Origin: an uncultured Peptoniphilus sp.
GTDB taxonomy: Bacteria > Bacillota > Clostridia > Tissierellales > Peptoniphilaceae
Length of the DNA: 5,397 nt
NCBI GenBank assembly: GCA_902488455.1
Contig: CABTWG010000064.1
Span: 1-5,397 of the forward strand
Direction: 5' to 3'
In this document: one piece after another, positions 5,373 to 5,397 of the stretch
How positions within the stretch are numbered: the first letter of the stretch is position 1
Layout of the letters: every line of letters begins with the position of its first letter
The notes under the pieces: generated by a model
The model's database searches: none
What the model saw: only the letters and a program-made list of their open reading frames with translations
Told to the model about the DNA's origin: nothing
Translations under genes and position numbers: made by a program

Positions 5373-5397
5373 TTTAGTTGGGAGGATTGTATGTGAA

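Larger units (their letters stand above)
5146..5397. other. Gene-free right flank: AT-rich spacer, then repeats
   Basis: Together with the leader and promoter just before it, more than 300 bases carry no convincing gene. Positions 5146-5262 are AT-rich spacer. Short openings such as one from an ATG at 5159 (10 codons) have no useful length or spacing. From 5266 the sequence turns into the repeat type also seen at 1-360. The last bases contain GGAGG (5381-5385) 7 bases before a GTG at 5393, which could be the start of a gene cut by the window edge. The same TTGGGAGGAT string is also part of an inverted match at 378-387, so this is not called. Confidence 0.6.

Noticed and set aside
5381..5397. 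Start of a truncated plus-strand gene (GGAGG then GTG at 5393)
   Set aside because: The adjacent ATG at 5391 is followed at once by TGA, only five bases of the GTG frame are visible, and the GGAGG lies within a string that also occurs inverted at 378-387.

Overview
The window reads as chromosomal DNA from a low-GC Gram-positive anaerobe. The signs are AT-rich codon use, strong GGAGG-type ribosome binding sites, hairpin-plus-T-run terminators, a copper-amine-oxidase-N-domain surface protein and an LtaS-type polymerase. A member of the Tissierellia/Peptoniphilaceae (Peptoniphilus, Anaerococcus and relatives) would fit best. That placement is an inference from gene content and style, not from a marker gene.

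Layout. Positions 1-360 hold no convincing gene. They are filled with short repeats: a tandem ~60-bp unit, two GGAAGC/GCTTCC hairpins, a 10-bp palindrome, and one copy of a TTCGACTCACTTCGTTCGCT repeat that recurs at the right end. A terminator (390-418) closes a small minus-strand YbjQ/UPF0145 gene (429-749). A ~184-bp, very AT-rich divergent promoter region follows, with the same 9-mer (CTGGGTATA) facing outward toward each gene. The plus-strand gene 934-3186 encodes a secreted 750-residue mosaic surface protein: signal peptide, three Lys/Glu/Ala-rich helical modules, a carboxypeptidase-regulatory/Cna-B-like beta domain, a tyrosine-rich segment (39 Tyr in 155 residues), a second beta domain, and a C-terminal copper amine oxidase N-terminal domain. 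It converges on a minus-strand LtaS-type membrane phosphoglycerol transferase (3298-5082). Two back-to-back terminators separate the two genes. The LtaS-like gene has a near-consensus promoter (TTGAAA-17 bp-TATAAT). The right end (5146-5397) is AT-rich spacer followed by two further copies of the repeat.

The three genes are three separate transcription units, not an operon. Two act at the envelope: one builds a glycerol-phosphate polymer such as lipoteichoic acid or a related glycan decoration, the other is a wall- or surface-associated structural or adhesive protein. A functional link is possible but only neighbourhood supports it. I see no defence system, CRISPR array, tRNA, rRNA or insertion-sequence transposase. 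The least ordinary parts are the tyrosine-rich surface protein and the interspersed repeat blocks at both ends.
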